Below are positions 8,890-17,312 of a stretch of 64,000 bases of DNA, in pieces. Under the pieces are notes generated by a model, which saw only the letters and a list, made by a program, of their open reading frames with translations, searched no databases and was not told the origin of the DNA. Made by a program: the position numbers and the translations under genes. Source of the DNA: Novosphingobium sp. NDB2Meth1 (GTDB lineage: Bacteria > Pseudomonadota > Alphaproteobacteria > Sphingomonadales > Sphingomonadaceae); NCBI RefSeq assembly GCF_900117425.1, contig NZ_FPEH01000019.1, positions 62,001-126,000 on the forward strand, in the 5' to 3' direction. How positions within the stretch are numbered: position 1 is the first letter of the stretch; every line of letters begins with the position of its first letter.

Positions 8890-9682
8890 CTTTGTCTTCG
8901 TTGGCCTTGCGCGCTTCGCGCCAGATCATCGCGGTCGCTTGGGTAGACAGCCCCATGTTGAGCGCCTCGGCATCGAACTGGGCTTCGAACGACCAGTCCT
9001 CGGCATTGTTGAGGTTCTGCTTCATGTAGCGGAAGCCCATGCGGGGTCCGTCGGCCAGCCGGTGCGCGGCCTTCAGTGTTTCCGCGCGCAGTGCCTCGTC
9101 GTCGAAAAGGCGGGTGTAGATGCCCTTGGTGAAGGCTTCCTCGCCGGACAGCTTTTCGCCCAGCAGGAACAATTCGCGCGCGACCCCGGTGCCGAGGATC
9201 TTGGTCCAGAACCACGTCGAGCCGAAGTCACCCCCCGCGCCGATCTTGTCGAACGCGGTGAGGAAGCTCGCCGAGCGCGCGGCGAAGCGCAAGTCGCAGG
9301 CCCCGGCGATGCCGATCCCGGCCCCCGCGACCGGCCCGTTGACCATGGCGATGGTCGGCTTGGGCATCTCGTGCAGCAGGCGCGCGGTTTCCATGAAGCC
9401 GCGCAGCCGCACGAAGCTCTGCTCGGCGCGGCTGCCGCTCTCCGGATTGGCCGGGACGACAGCCTTGTCGCCCCCGCCGTCCTTGAGATCACCGCCCGCG
9501 CAGAAGCCCCGCCCGGCCCCCGTCACGACCACGCAGCCGACAGACGCATCGCGCGCGGCATCAGCGCATGCGTCGGCGAGCGGCGCCATGATCGCGCCGT
9601 TCAGCGCATTGAGCCGGTCTGGCCGGTTGAGGGTGATGATGCGAACACCGCCCTCATTCGTGATCAGCACTTCATCGGCCAT
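8882..9682 (-). CDS. enoyl-CoA hydratase/isomerase family protein (PaaG-like)
   Basis: A 266-residue crotonase-fold protein. The oxyanion-hole segment is GRGFCAGGDLKDGG. The second active-site region reads SASFLTAFDKIGAGGDFGST, aligning with PaaG-type isomerases (AFVKIGLVPDSGG), where the acid is an Asp, rather than with hydratases that carry two Glu residues. A double-bond isomerase or an unusual hydratase is therefore more likely than a standard crotonase. The ATG at 9680-9682 is chosen because it follows the upstream stop by 8 bases; the frame above it only overlaps the neighbour. The gene is in an operon with the MaoC-like dehydratase and the hydrolase. Confidence 0.86.
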   Translation of the reverse strand: MADEVLITNEGGVRIITLNRPDRLNALNGAIMAPLADACADAARDASVGCVVVTGAGRGFCAGGDLKDGGGDKAVVPANPESGSRAEQSFVRLRGFMETARLLHEMPKPTIAMVNGPVAGAGIGIAGACDLRFAARSASFLTAFDKIGAGGDFGSTWFWTKILGTGVARELFLLGEKLSGEEAFTKGIYTRLFDDEALRAETLKAAHRLADGPRMGFRYMKQNLNNAEDWSFEAQFDAEALNMGLSTQATAMIWREARKANEDKGG

Positions 9683-9690
9683 GGCTGCGC

Positions 9691-10977
9691 TCAATCCCCG
9701 CCCAGTTCCCAATGCCGCGCCATCATCCGCACCGCGGTTTCGGCCAGATCAGCCGGCACCTCGGGATAGAGCGGCAGCGGCTTGTCCTTGCTCGGCAAGG
9801 CGATGGTCGCGGTCGAGCGGACCGTCTCCTCGCCGCGCTGGTTGACGAAGCGCACCGCGACATCGACGAGGTTCTGCCCGTTTTCGGTCCGCTTGCCCAG
9901 CACTTCACCGGAGACGCGCTGGACATCGCCCATGTAGTTGAACTTGCGGATCTCGTCGTGGACATGGACGATCACGCCGTCATCACCGGCCCAGTCGTTG
10001 AGGTACTGCCACAGGTAGTTCTCGCGCATGACCCCATAGTCGTAGGCCATCGGGTTGCCGATCGCCTGCGCCCACACCGGGTCCCAGTGCAGTCGCTGCG
10101 CGACATCGGGGATGCCGTGCTCGTTCTTGACGTAGAACGCCGGGATGCGCTGGCGGTTCTTGTGCGCGCGGCGGTTGGCCGTCGGCGCATAGGGGGTAAA
10201 GCCGTAGCCGCCCGCGTGGAAGCAGATCACGTCGGTCACGGTCAGCGGCCCCTTGGCCTGAAGCCCCAGGGCATCACCCTTTTCGACATCCTCGAACCAG
10301 CGCTTGCTGCTGCCTTGCACCTTTTCGCCGGCGTAGATGTCCTCGATCGCCTGCAATTCCTCGTCGGTATAGGTCGCCGGCTGGATCGAGAGATTCTTGC
10401 CCTTTTTCGCGGCGGTCTTGCGTTCGGTGAGCACGCGCAGAAGATCATAGGTCGCGATCACTTCCGCACGCTGATTGACCTTGACCCGGCGGCTGGTGAT
10501 GATCACCGAGCGGCCGGCAAACTCGGACTGCTTGACCTCACAGGTCAGGTCGCCGCCATAGGAGTAGATCGTGTCGCCCGGTCGCACCGGACGGTAGAAA
10601 TTCCATTCCGAGCCGGACACGAAGACGTGGATACCCTTGAACAGGCTCTTCTTGAGCGCGCGGATTTCGTCCGGCACCGGATCGCCCTTCATCGGGCGGT
10701 TGATCTGGCCGACGAACATGCCCGGCGCGATGATCCCGCCCCACCGGGTCTTGCGGGCATAGGCCGGATCGCAAAACAGCGGATTGTCATCGCCGCAGCC
10801 GTAGGCCCAGTTGCGGATCGAGTCTTCCGAGGCGGTCTGGACATATTCAGCCGTCTTCTGCGGTTCCCAGAAGCCGATCAGTTTGCGCTGCCGCTCGATG
10901 TCGCTATCCGCGATCTCATAATCGACGGCTTTCTGCCACTCTTCGCTCTGCTTGATATCGGTCTTTGCATCGGCCAT
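9691..10977 (-). CDS. MaoC-like acyl dehydratase with two hotdog domains
   Basis: A 428-residue protein with two MaoC-like hotdog domains. The N-terminal half (GCGDDNPLFCDPAYARKTRW) carries a degenerate FAS1/MaoC dehydratase motif with Asp and Asn. The C-terminal half runs YDYGVMRENYLWQYLNDW and FNYMGDVQRVSGEVLGKRT. It should hydrate or dehydrate a bulky enoyl-CoA. Two-domain enzymes of this kind, or heterodimers, handle side chains of steroids and terpenoids. It heads the minus operon 10977-7948, and its start lies 20 bases from operator A copy 2. Confidence 0.85.
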   Translation of the reverse strand: MADAKTDIKQSEEWQKAVDYEIADSDIERQRKLIGFWEPQKTAEYVQTASEDSIRNWAYGCGDDNPLFCDPAYARKTRWGGIIAPGMFVGQINRPMKGDPVPDEIRALKKSLFKGIHVFVSGSEWNFYRPVRPGDTIYSYGGDLTCEVKQSEFAGRSVIITSRRVKVNQRAEVIATYDLLRVLTERKTAAKKGKNLSIQPATYTDEELQAIEDIYAGEKVQGSSKRWFEDVEKGDALGLQAKGPLTVTDVICFHAGGYGFTPYAPTANRRAHKNRQRIPAFYVKNEHGIPDVAQRLHWDPVWAQAIGNPMAYDYGVMRENYLWQYLNDWAGDDGVIVHVHDEIRKFNYMGDVQRVSGEVLGKRTENGQNLVDVAVRFVNQRGEETVRSTATIALPSKDKPLPLYPEVPADLAETAVRMMARHWELGGD

Positions 10978-10997
10978 GGCATTCGCTCCTTGATCCC

Positions 10998-11013
10998 AGT
11001 TGTATAACTAGGT
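10998..11013. promoter_or_regulatory. operator A, copy 2 (divergent MaoC operon / ligase)
   Basis: The site reads AGTTGTATAACTAGGT, differing from copy 3 at one position. The 12-base core is a palindrome with one mismatch and AGGT follows, as in the other two copies. It lies 20 bases before the MaoC-like gene (minus) and 35 bases before the acyl-CoA ligase (plus). Confidence 0.78.
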
Positions 11014-11048
11014 AATAGAAGCTCTGACGACAGGCAAGGGATTTCAGG

Positions 11049-12539
11049 ATGGTTGAGGTGCGGCGGATCAGTGATGCGCTCAAGGTGCGGGCACAGCACC
11101 AGCGCGATGAGATCGCGCACGACGGTATCAATCGCACCATTACCTATGCCGAATGGGACAGCGAGGCCGACGCAATCGGGGGCGGACTGGCCGCAGCCGG
11201 GCTTGAACCCGGAGACCGCGTATTTCTTCCGATCAGCAATGCCCACGCGGTCGAAATGGCGATCGCGGTGTTCGCCGTGTTCCGTGCCGGCGGGATCGCA
11301 TGCCCGATCAACACGCGGCTCAATGCCAAGGAGATCGCCGACTTCGCCGCGCTGACCACCCCGCGCTGGTGCATTACCGACGTGCCGGAAGTGGTGGCGG
11401 GCCTTGAGCTCGACGGCTGCTGGACGGTCGATGCTATGCCCCGCAATCTCGCCGCGCTGCCCTATCAGAGCATGCTGGACCCGAACTCCGATGCAGAAAT
11501 CCTTGGCACCAGCGGCACCACCGGCAAGATCAAGGGCGTGGTCGTCTCGCACCCCGATCTGATGAAGGGTGTGACCGGCACCAACATGGACCGTTCGCGC
11601 TCAACGCTCAATGCCCTGCCGCTGACCGGGTCGGGCGGGAACCTCGGCATCGTCATGCTCCCCGCGCGCGGCGGCGCGACCGCGATCACCCAGCCGAAGT
11701 TCGATCCCAAGGGCTTCCTCGAACTGGTCCGGGAGAAGAAGCCCGATCTGGTCTATCTGGTCCCCTCGATGCTGCGGCTGATCCTCGATCATCCCGATGT
11801 GCGGGACTACGATTTCGCCGGGGTGAAATACCTCATGACAGGCACCGCGCCGCTGCCGCACGATTCGGTGAAACGCGCGCTCGAGCTTTGGCCGCACGTG
11901 CGGATGCGCAACAGCTACGGCATGTCCGAAGGCGGCATCGGCATCGGCACGACGACCAAGGAGCAAGTGCTCAAGCCTGGCTGCGTTGGCAAGCTGCCCG
12001 AACACATGCAGCTCCGCGATGAAGCGGGCGCAGTGATCACCGAGCCCGGAGTCGTGGGCGAAATCTACGGTTTCCAGAAGCATCCGCGGCGCTACTGGAA
12101 CGACCCCGAAGCCACCGCCGCAAGTTTCATCGGCGGCTGGACCAAGACCGGCGATCTTGGCTACGTCGACGAGGACGGCGATCTCATCATGGCCGGCCGC
12201 TCCAAGGAACTGATCATCCGCGGCGGCTACAACATCACACCGCTGGAAATCGAGACCGCGCTCCATCTGCACCCGGCGGTGCAGCAGGCTGCCGTGGTCG
12301 GGGTCGAGCACGAGGTGCTGGGCGAGGATATCGCCGCCGCCGTGACCTTGCGCCCGGGCCAGAGCGCCACGCCGGACGAGATCATCGCATTCTGCCGCGA
12401 CCATTTGGCCGACAACAAGGTCCCGCGTACCCTGCTGGTGCTTGGCGACATGCCGCTCAACCCCAATGGCAAGATCCTCAAGAAGGATCTGGTCGGACCG
12501 CTTACCGAAGCCGCGAAAGCACGCCGGAAAGCCGCCTGA
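11049..12539 (+). CDS. AMP-dependent acyl-CoA synthetase
   Basis: A 496-residue class I adenylate-forming ligase. The P-loop is LGTSGTTGKIKGVVVSHPD near residue 155, the A5 motif is NSYGMSEGGIGIG, the hinge is GRSKELIIRGGYNITPLEIE, and the C-terminal lysine lies in NPNGKILKKDL. It makes an acyl-CoA from a free acid. Asp/Asn-rich pocket residues cannot be interpreted by eye. The gene is read alone from the divergent promoter with operator A copy 2, and ends at a hairpin shared with the convergent aldo/keto reductase gene. Confidence 0.9.
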   Translation: MVEVRRISDALKVRAQHQRDEIAHDGINRTITYAEWDSEADAIGGGLAAAGLEPGDRVFLPISNAHAVEMAIAVFAVFRAGGIACPINTRLNAKEIADFAALTTPRWCITDVPEVVAGLELDGCWTVDAMPRNLAALPYQSMLDPNSDAEILGTSGTTGKIKGVVVSHPDLMKGVTGTNMDRSRSTLNALPLTGSGGNLGIVMLPARGGATAITQPKFDPKGFLELVREKKPDLVYLVPSMLRLILDHPDVRDYDFAGVKYLMTGTAPLPHDSVKRALELWPHVRMRNSYGMSEGGIGIGTTTKEQVLKPGCVGKLPEHMQLRDEAGAVITEPGVVGEIYGFQKHPRRYWNDPEATAASFIGGWTKTGDLGYVDEDGDLIMAGRSKELIIRGGYNITPLEIETALHLHPAVQQAAVVGVEHEVLGEDIAAAVTLRPGQSATPDEIIAFCRDHLADNKVPRTLLVLGDMPLNPNGKILKKDLVGPLTEAAKARRKAA

Positions 12540-12543
12540 TGCG

Positions 12544-12574
12544 CTAGAGTCTGTCCTGATAGGGTGGACTCTAG
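12544..12574. terminator. possible bidirectional terminator hairpin
   Basis: CTAGAGTC at 12544-12551 pairs with GACTCTAG at 12567-12574, and an inner TCCT/AGGG pairing can extend the stem. It lies exactly between the convergent ends of the ligase (stop at 12539) and the aldo/keto reductase (stop codon at 12571-12573). There is no clear U-tract, so intrinsic termination is uncertain. Confidence 0.42.
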
Positions 12575-13557
12575 ACGTGCCCGAGCACCGGGTGCGGCAC
12601 GTAGGGCGCTTCGAGCGCACTCAACTCGTCAGCGCTCAAGGTGAGATCGAGCGCTGCCAGCGCGTCCTCAAGCTGCGCAAGCTTGGTCACCCCGATGATC
12701 GGTGCCGTCACTTCCGGCTTTGCAAGCACCCAGGCCAGTGCGACCTGCGCCATTGGAGCCCCGCGCGCTGCAGCGACAGTGGCAACCGCCTCGACGACCT
12801 GCCGGTCGCTCTCCTCGGTGCGTGCATAGAGCATCGAGCCGAACCGGTCGCTGCCCGAACGCTCGGTCATTTCGCCCCACGGCCGGGTCAGTCGGCCGCG
12901 CGCCAGCGGACTCCACGGGATCACACCGATGCCGGCATCGCGGCACAAGGGCAGCATCTCGCGCTCTTCCTCGCGGTAGATGAGATTGAGGTGGTTCTGC
13001 ATCGAAACAAAGCGCGCCCAGCCATTGCGCTCGGAAAGCAGCAACGCCTTCTGGAATTGCCACGCATACATCGATGATGCGCCGATGTAGCGCGCCTTCC
13101 CCGCCTTAACGATATCGCTGAGCGCCTCCAGCGTCTCCTCGATCGGCGTTTCGCTGTCCCACCGGTGGATCTGGTAAAGATCAATCCAGTCCGTGCCGAG
13201 CCGCCGCAAGCTGTCGTCCACCGCCTGCATGAGCGCTTTGCGCGATAGGCCGCCCTGATTGGGGCCCTTGCCCCATGGGCCGAACGCCTTGGTCGCGATC
13301 ACCACCTCGTCGCGGCGGGCCATGTCCTTGAGGGCGCGGCCGGTAATCTCCTCGGACGCGCCGTCGGCATAGACATTGGCCGTATCGAAGAAATTGATCC
13401 CCGCCTCGACCGCGCGGCGGATGATCGCACGGCTGGCATCTTCATCGAGTACCCAGGGGTGCGCGCCCTTGCCCGGTTCGCCAAAGCTCATGCAGCCAAG
13501 GCAGAGCTGCGAGACCTTGAGGCCGGTCTGGCCCAAACGCTTGTAGGTCATGCTCAT
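12571..13557 (-). CDS. aldo/keto reductase
   Basis: A 328-residue AKR-superfamily TIM barrel. The catalytic tetrad is visible: Asp in FFDTANVYADG, Tyr in the same segment, Lys in VIATKAFGP and His in DLYQIHRWD. NADPH binding residues follow near LAWVLAKPEVTAPIIG. The length and motifs fit the YajO/AKR11-like group. It reduces an aldehyde or ketone, or runs in reverse on an alcohol. Its ATG overlaps the stop of the upstream acyl-CoA dehydrogenase by 4 bases (ATGA), so it is translationally coupled at the end of the kinase-dehydrogenase operon. Confidence 0.88.
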   Translation of the reverse strand: MSMTYKRLGQTGLKVSQLCLGCMSFGEPGKGAHPWVLDEDASRAIIRRAVEAGINFFDTANVYADGASEEITGRALKDMARRDEVVIATKAFGPWGKGPNQGGLSRKALMQAVDDSLRRLGTDWIDLYQIHRWDSETPIEETLEALSDIVKAGKARYIGASSMYAWQFQKALLLSERNGWARFVSMQNHLNLIYREEEREMLPLCRDAGIGVIPWSPLARGRLTRPWGEMTERSGSDRFGSMLYARTEESDRQVVEAVATVAAARGAPMAQVALAWVLAKPEVTAPIIGVTKLAQLEDALAALDLTLSADELSALEAPYVPHPVLGHV

Positions 13558-14774
13558 TTCAGCTGCTCGAAGGGGATGTCCTTGTCCATGCGCACCTCTC
13601 CCGGCATGCCCAGCACGCGCTCTGCGATCTGGTTGCGCAGCACTTCGTCCGCGCCGCCTGCGATGCGCATCACAGTCGAATAGATGTAGTCGTATTGCAA
13701 GTCGGCCGTAGCGCTGTCCGCCGGATCGGCAGCGATGGCATCCAGCCCGCGCAGCTCCATGCCGAGCCCCAGCGCCTTCTGCTGCCGGCCGGCATAGGCC
13801 AGCTTGATCATGCCCGCGAGCGCGCCGGGGTTCTCACCCTTGGAAACCATCGTCCTGAGCCGCGCCTGGAAGAACCGTTCGCCCTGCTCCTCCGCCAATG
13901 CATCCGCCAGCGCAAGGCGCACGGCGCGATCATCCAGCATGGTTGAGCCGTCATGTGCAGGCGTGCGGGCGGCCATGGCGATCAGCGGCTCGACCCCGCT
14001 GCGATGCGCGCCCGAGCCCAGCCGTTCGCCCATCAGCACGGTCATGCAGCAGGCCCAGCCCTCGCCGATCGCGCCGATCCGGTTGGCATCGGGAATGCGC
14101 ACGTCGGTGAGGAACGTCTCGTTGAACTCGCTCATCCCGGAAATCTGCCGGATCGGGCGGGTCTCGATGCCGGGCGTCTTCATGTCCACGACGAAGAAGG
14201 TCAGCCCCTTGTGCTTGGGCACTGCGGGATCGGTGCGGACGACCAGAATCCCCCAATCTGTGAGATGCGCCCAGCTCGACCAGACTTTCTGGCCATTGAC
14301 GATCCAGTCACCCGAACCATCTTCGGCGCGCACGGCCTTGGTACGGAGGTTGGCAAGGTCTGACCCGGCGGAGGGCTCGGAGAACAGTTGGCACCACGTC
14401 AGATCGCCCTTGAGCGTGGGCTCGATGAACTGGGCGCGCTGGGCGTCGTTGCCGTGCTTTGCAATCACCGGCAGCGCCATGCCGGTGCCGATCGAAGTGA
14501 ACGGGCCCTTGGGCAGATGATAGCGGCTCTCCTCCTCGGAAAAGATCACCGCCTCGATCCCGGTCAACCCGCGTCCACCGAGTGCCTTGGGAAAGGTCAG
14601 GCCCGACCAGCCGCCGTCGAACAGCTCGCGCATCCAGGCACGGCTCCGGTCGGCTTCCTCGGTATCGGGGATCTTGAGCCCGGGCGTCAGTTCGTGTGCC
14701 GGGGCGTGCGCGGCGAGCCAGCCTCGTGCCTCAGCGCGGAAAGCGGCTTCGGCGGGGGTATCATTGAAGTCCAT
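13554..14774 (-). CDS. acyl-CoA dehydrogenase family protein (second pair, long subunit)
   Basis: A 406-residue acyl-CoA dehydrogenase starting MDFNDTPAEAAFRAE. It shows CQLFSEPSAGSDLANL, KVWSSWAHLTDWG and the C-terminal IAGGADEVLRNQIAERVLGM, typical of the family. The frame is open for 31 more codons upstream, but the ATG at 14772-14774 lies 1 base after the stop of the preceding dehydrogenase and opens the conserved fold. With the gene before it this makes a second adjacent dehydrogenase pair in the window. As known for actinobacterial pairs, a heterotetramer is likely. Confidence 0.9.
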   Translation of the reverse strand: MDFNDTPAEAAFRAEARGWLAAHAPAHELTPGLKIPDTEEADRSRAWMRELFDGGWSGLTFPKALGGRGLTGIEAVIFSEEESRYHLPKGPFTSIGTGMALPVIAKHGNDAQRAQFIEPTLKGDLTWCQLFSEPSAGSDLANLRTKAVRAEDGSGDWIVNGQKVWSSWAHLTDWGILVVRTDPAVPKHKGLTFFVVDMKTPGIETRPIRQISGMSEFNETFLTDVRIPDANRIGAIGEGWACCMTVLMGERLGSGAHRSGVEPLIAMAARTPAHDGSTMLDDRAVRLALADALAEEQGERFFQARLRTMVSKGENPGALAGMIKLAYAGRQQKALGLGMELRGLDAIAADPADSATADLQYDYIYSTVMRIAGGADEVLRNQIAERVLGMPGEVRMDKDIPFEQLK

Positions 14775-14775
14775 C

Positions 14776-15882
14776 TCAGGCAGCCTTTCCGGTCGAATGG
14801 GTTTGCCCTTGCGCGCCGGGCTGCGCGTTGAGGAGGCGGTCCGCCCAGTAACCCCGGCCGCCGACAATCACCGCCAGCATGCGTTCGCGTCGGTAGTAGA
14901 AGTGGCAGTTGGCCTCGAAAGTGTAGCCGATCCCGCCGTGGACCTGCAGGTTCTCGCGCGCCGCCATTTCGAAGGCCTTGATCGCGGTGAGCCGCGCTGA
15001 GGCCGCTGCCCCCGGCAGATCATCGGCCGAGCATTCTGCCGCCCAGCCGGCGAAATAGGCGTTGGACTTGGCCAGCTCGATCGCCACCGCGACATCCGCA
15101 AGCTTGTGCTTGATCGCCTGATAGCCGGCAAGCGGGCGGCCGAACATCGTGCGGCCCATCGTGTAGTCGCGCCCCATGGCAAGGCAGGCTTCCGATCCGC
15201 CCACCGCCTCAAAGGCTGCCTGCACCGCTGCCCGGTCGAGCAGAGTGGCAAGCACGCCAGCGCCCGGCATGGGCTCGGCTAAGGCATCGGCAAAGTCGAT
15301 CCGGTAGTGCGCGCGCAGCTGATCAAAGCTGTCGAGCCGGGTTCGCGTGACGCCCGGCTGATCAAGCTTCACGAGCGCCAGCCCATCACCCACTTGCACC
15401 ACTGCGAGCGCCGCAATCCCGGCATCGGCGACCGGATGCTTGGCACCGCTGAGCTTGCCATCGGTCAGTTGGGTCCCCTGCCCCAGCAGCGGCCCCGGTC
15501 CCTCGGCGCTGGCAAAGCAGGCGATCACTTCACCGCTCGCGAGGCGGGGCAGCCATTCGGCCTTCTGCGCGGCACTCCCGGCGAGCCGGATCGCATCGGC
15601 CGCGAGCACGATCGAGGAAAAGAACGGGACAGCCGCATTGGCCCGGCCCAGTTCTTGCGCGATCACGCCAAGATCGAGCTCCGCCATGCCCAGCCCGCCG
15701 AATTCCTGCGGGATATTGGCGCCCAGAAAGCCCATTTCGCCAAGCTCGCGCCACAGTTGCTCGTCCCATTCGGCCCCGCTGTCGATCAGCTTGCGCAGCC
15801 GGTCATACGGGGTGCGCTCGGCCAGCAGGCCGCGAGCCTGATCGGCCAGCATCTTCTGTTCGTCGGAAAGGTCGAAGTCCAT
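14776..15882 (-). CDS. acyl-CoA dehydrogenase family protein (second pair, short subunit)
   Basis: A 368-residue acyl-CoA dehydrogenase. Landmarks are FGGLGMAELDLGVIAQELG in the N-terminal domain, DYTMGRTMFGRPLAGYQAIKH at the FAD/dimer interface and HGGIGYTFEANCHFYYRR near the C-terminus. The FGRP and HGGIGYTFE segments match those of the partner-type subunit at 4805-5812. It begins directly after the stop of the kinase gene and is followed 1 base later by the long subunit. It is probably part of an alpha2beta2 dehydrogenase that desaturates a branched or cyclic acyl-CoA. Confidence 0.88.
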   Translation of the reverse strand: MDFDLSDEQKMLADQARGLLAERTPYDRLRKLIDSGAEWDEQLWRELGEMGFLGANIPQEFGGLGMAELDLGVIAQELGRANAAVPFFSSIVLAADAIRLAGSAAQKAEWLPRLASGEVIACFASAEGPGPLLGQGTQLTDGKLSGAKHPVADAGIAALAVVQVGDGLALVKLDQPGVTRTRLDSFDQLRAHYRIDFADALAEPMPGAGVLATLLDRAAVQAAFEAVGGSEACLAMGRDYTMGRTMFGRPLAGYQAIKHKLADVAVAIELAKSNAYFAGWAAECSADDLPGAAASARLTAIKAFEMAARENLQVHGGIGYTFEANCHFYYRRERMLAVIVGGRGYWADRLLNAQPGAQGQTHSTGKAA

Positions 15883-17244
15883 TCAGCCGATATCCTCATA
15901 CCATGTGGTGGCGAGTGCACCCAAAGCGTCCGCCATCACGAAAGTCTCGCGCGCCGCGCGGTTGTGGCACAGTTGCAGGGCCGCGGCGAAGTCAGCCTTG
16001 CCTCCCGCAATCGCCTCGCCCAGCGCGGTGCGAGCTGCGGCGAGAGCGTTTGGCGCACCAGGCAGAAGCGCCTGAATCTCGGCAAGCTCGGCCGCGTCGA
16101 ACGCCGCACCGTGGCTCGCGCGGCGCCGCCAGAACTTGACCATCCGCGCGAGATCCTTGGCCTTGGCCGCCGCGCGCTGGTTGGCAGCGGCAGGGACAAT
16201 ATCGGCCTTGAGATCTTCAAGCGCGGCGGCGAAGTAGCGATCGGTCCAGTCAGGCGCGATCTGCGGCACGGGCGGACCGGTCAGCGTGATCCCGGCCAGT
16301 TCGGCCACCGCGCGCACGATGACGCGCCGGTGCATGGTGCCGTACAGCAGCCCGGTTCCGCTCGCGCCGACTGCCGAAACCGCAGCTGCCGCCGCAGCGC
16401 CAGCAACGCTGAAGCTCAGCTGGAAATAGAGCCGATGATACTTGATCCGGGCCAGATCGGGCACAGACCCACTTGCCTCGGCATAGGCTTCAAGAACATC
16501 GCGCATCGGCACGAAAGGCTGAATCAGGCTACGCACCCAGATTTGCGCAAGATCCTCCGCCGGATCCCCGAGATGCGTGAGTTCCCAATCGATCAGCGCC
16601 GCAACACGGTTGCCATCAAACAGGAAGTTGCCCGGCCCCGCATCGCCGTGCAGCACTACCGCCGGACCGCGATCTTCCGGCACATGGCGCGCCAGCCAGT
16701 CGAGCGCGATCTGCAGGATCGGATCGGCCCCTGAAGCCAGATTCGTCTCCCGCCACTGCGCAAGATTCGCAGCGATGCGCTGTGATGGCGGCTCGCTCGC
16801 ATCGCCCAGCTCAGCAAAGGCTGGGTCCGCGGCGTCGAACCTATGTAGCGCCGCGAGTTGCCTCATGAAATCAGCGGCCAGCGCGGCCTTGTTCTCGGCC
16901 ATCGCAAAGCGGTCATTGCCCGGAACGAACACGCTCAGCAAAGCGAGGTGCGAAGGATAGCTCCCGATCAACGGCGCGGCCTTGATGCCGCTTGCCGCAA
17001 ACGGACCCGAAAGCGCCCGCAGGATGGCGGTCTCGCGCGCGAAGAACGGCAGCCGCGAGGGATCGCCCGCACGCGCATCCCACGCCAGATAGCAGCGCTG
17101 TTCGGCGCCGCTGGCCGCCCGGAGGGTCACTTCCGCCCCCTGCCGCGATGCGCCGCCGCCGCCCCGCGCAACTTCGGCGGCAATGACACAGCCGGTGCCT
17201 TGCTCTACCTGTTGCCTGAGGTCAGAGGGGATTGCGCTTGCCAT
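15883..17244 (-). CDS. APH-type phosphotransferase family protein with C-terminal extension
   Basis: A 453-residue protein of the aminoglycoside-phosphotransferase-like kinase fold. The catalytic loop is VVLHGDAGPGNFLF (HGDxxxxN) and the metal-binding segment is ALIDWELTHLGDPAEDL, both intact. A C-terminal tail of about 120 residues, rich in Ala, follows the kinase and may be a DUF6285-like domain that is often a separate protein. The gene leads an operon with two acyl-CoA dehydrogenases and an aldo/keto reductase. Mammalian ACAD10/11 and bacterial LvaA kinases phosphorylate 4-hydroxyacyl-CoAs so that the hydroxyl can be eliminated; a similar task is inferred here. The start is the ATG at 17242-17244, 10 bases from operator A copy 3. 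Confidence 0.83.
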   Translation of the reverse strand: MASAIPSDLRQQVEQGTGCVIAAEVARGGGGASRQGAEVTLRAASGAEQRCYLAWDARAGDPSRLPFFARETAILRALSGPFAASGIKAAPLIGSYPSHLALLSVFVPGNDRFAMAENKAALAADFMRQLAALHRFDAADPAFAELGDASEPPSQRIAANLAQWRETNLASGADPILQIALDWLARHVPEDRGPAVVLHGDAGPGNFLFDGNRVAALIDWELTHLGDPAEDLAQIWVRSLIQPFVPMRDVLEAYAEASGSVPDLARIKYHRLYFQLSFSVAGAAAAAAVSAVGASGTGLLYGTMHRRVIVRAVAELAGITLTGPPVPQIAPDWTDRYFAAALEDLKADIVPAAANQRAAAKAKDLARMVKFWRRRASHGAAFDAAELAEIQALLPGAPNALAAARTALGEAIAGGKADFAAALQLCHNRAARETFVMADALGALATTWYEDIG

Positions 17245-17254
17245 CGGTCCTCTC

Positions 17255-17270
17255 AGTTATATAACTAGGT
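17255..17270. promoter_or_regulatory. operator A, copy 3 (divergent kinase operon / hydratase-ligase operon)
   Basis: The site reads AGTTATATAACTAGGT. Its first 12 bases are a perfect palindrome, followed by the AGGT common to all three copies. It is placed 10 bases before the kinase start and 42 bases before the hydratase start. It is the best-conserved copy and defines the consensus. Confidence 0.78.
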
Positions 17271-17312
17271 CACATACCAGCCAATCACACGCCTCAGGCG
17301 GGAGAGTCAAGC

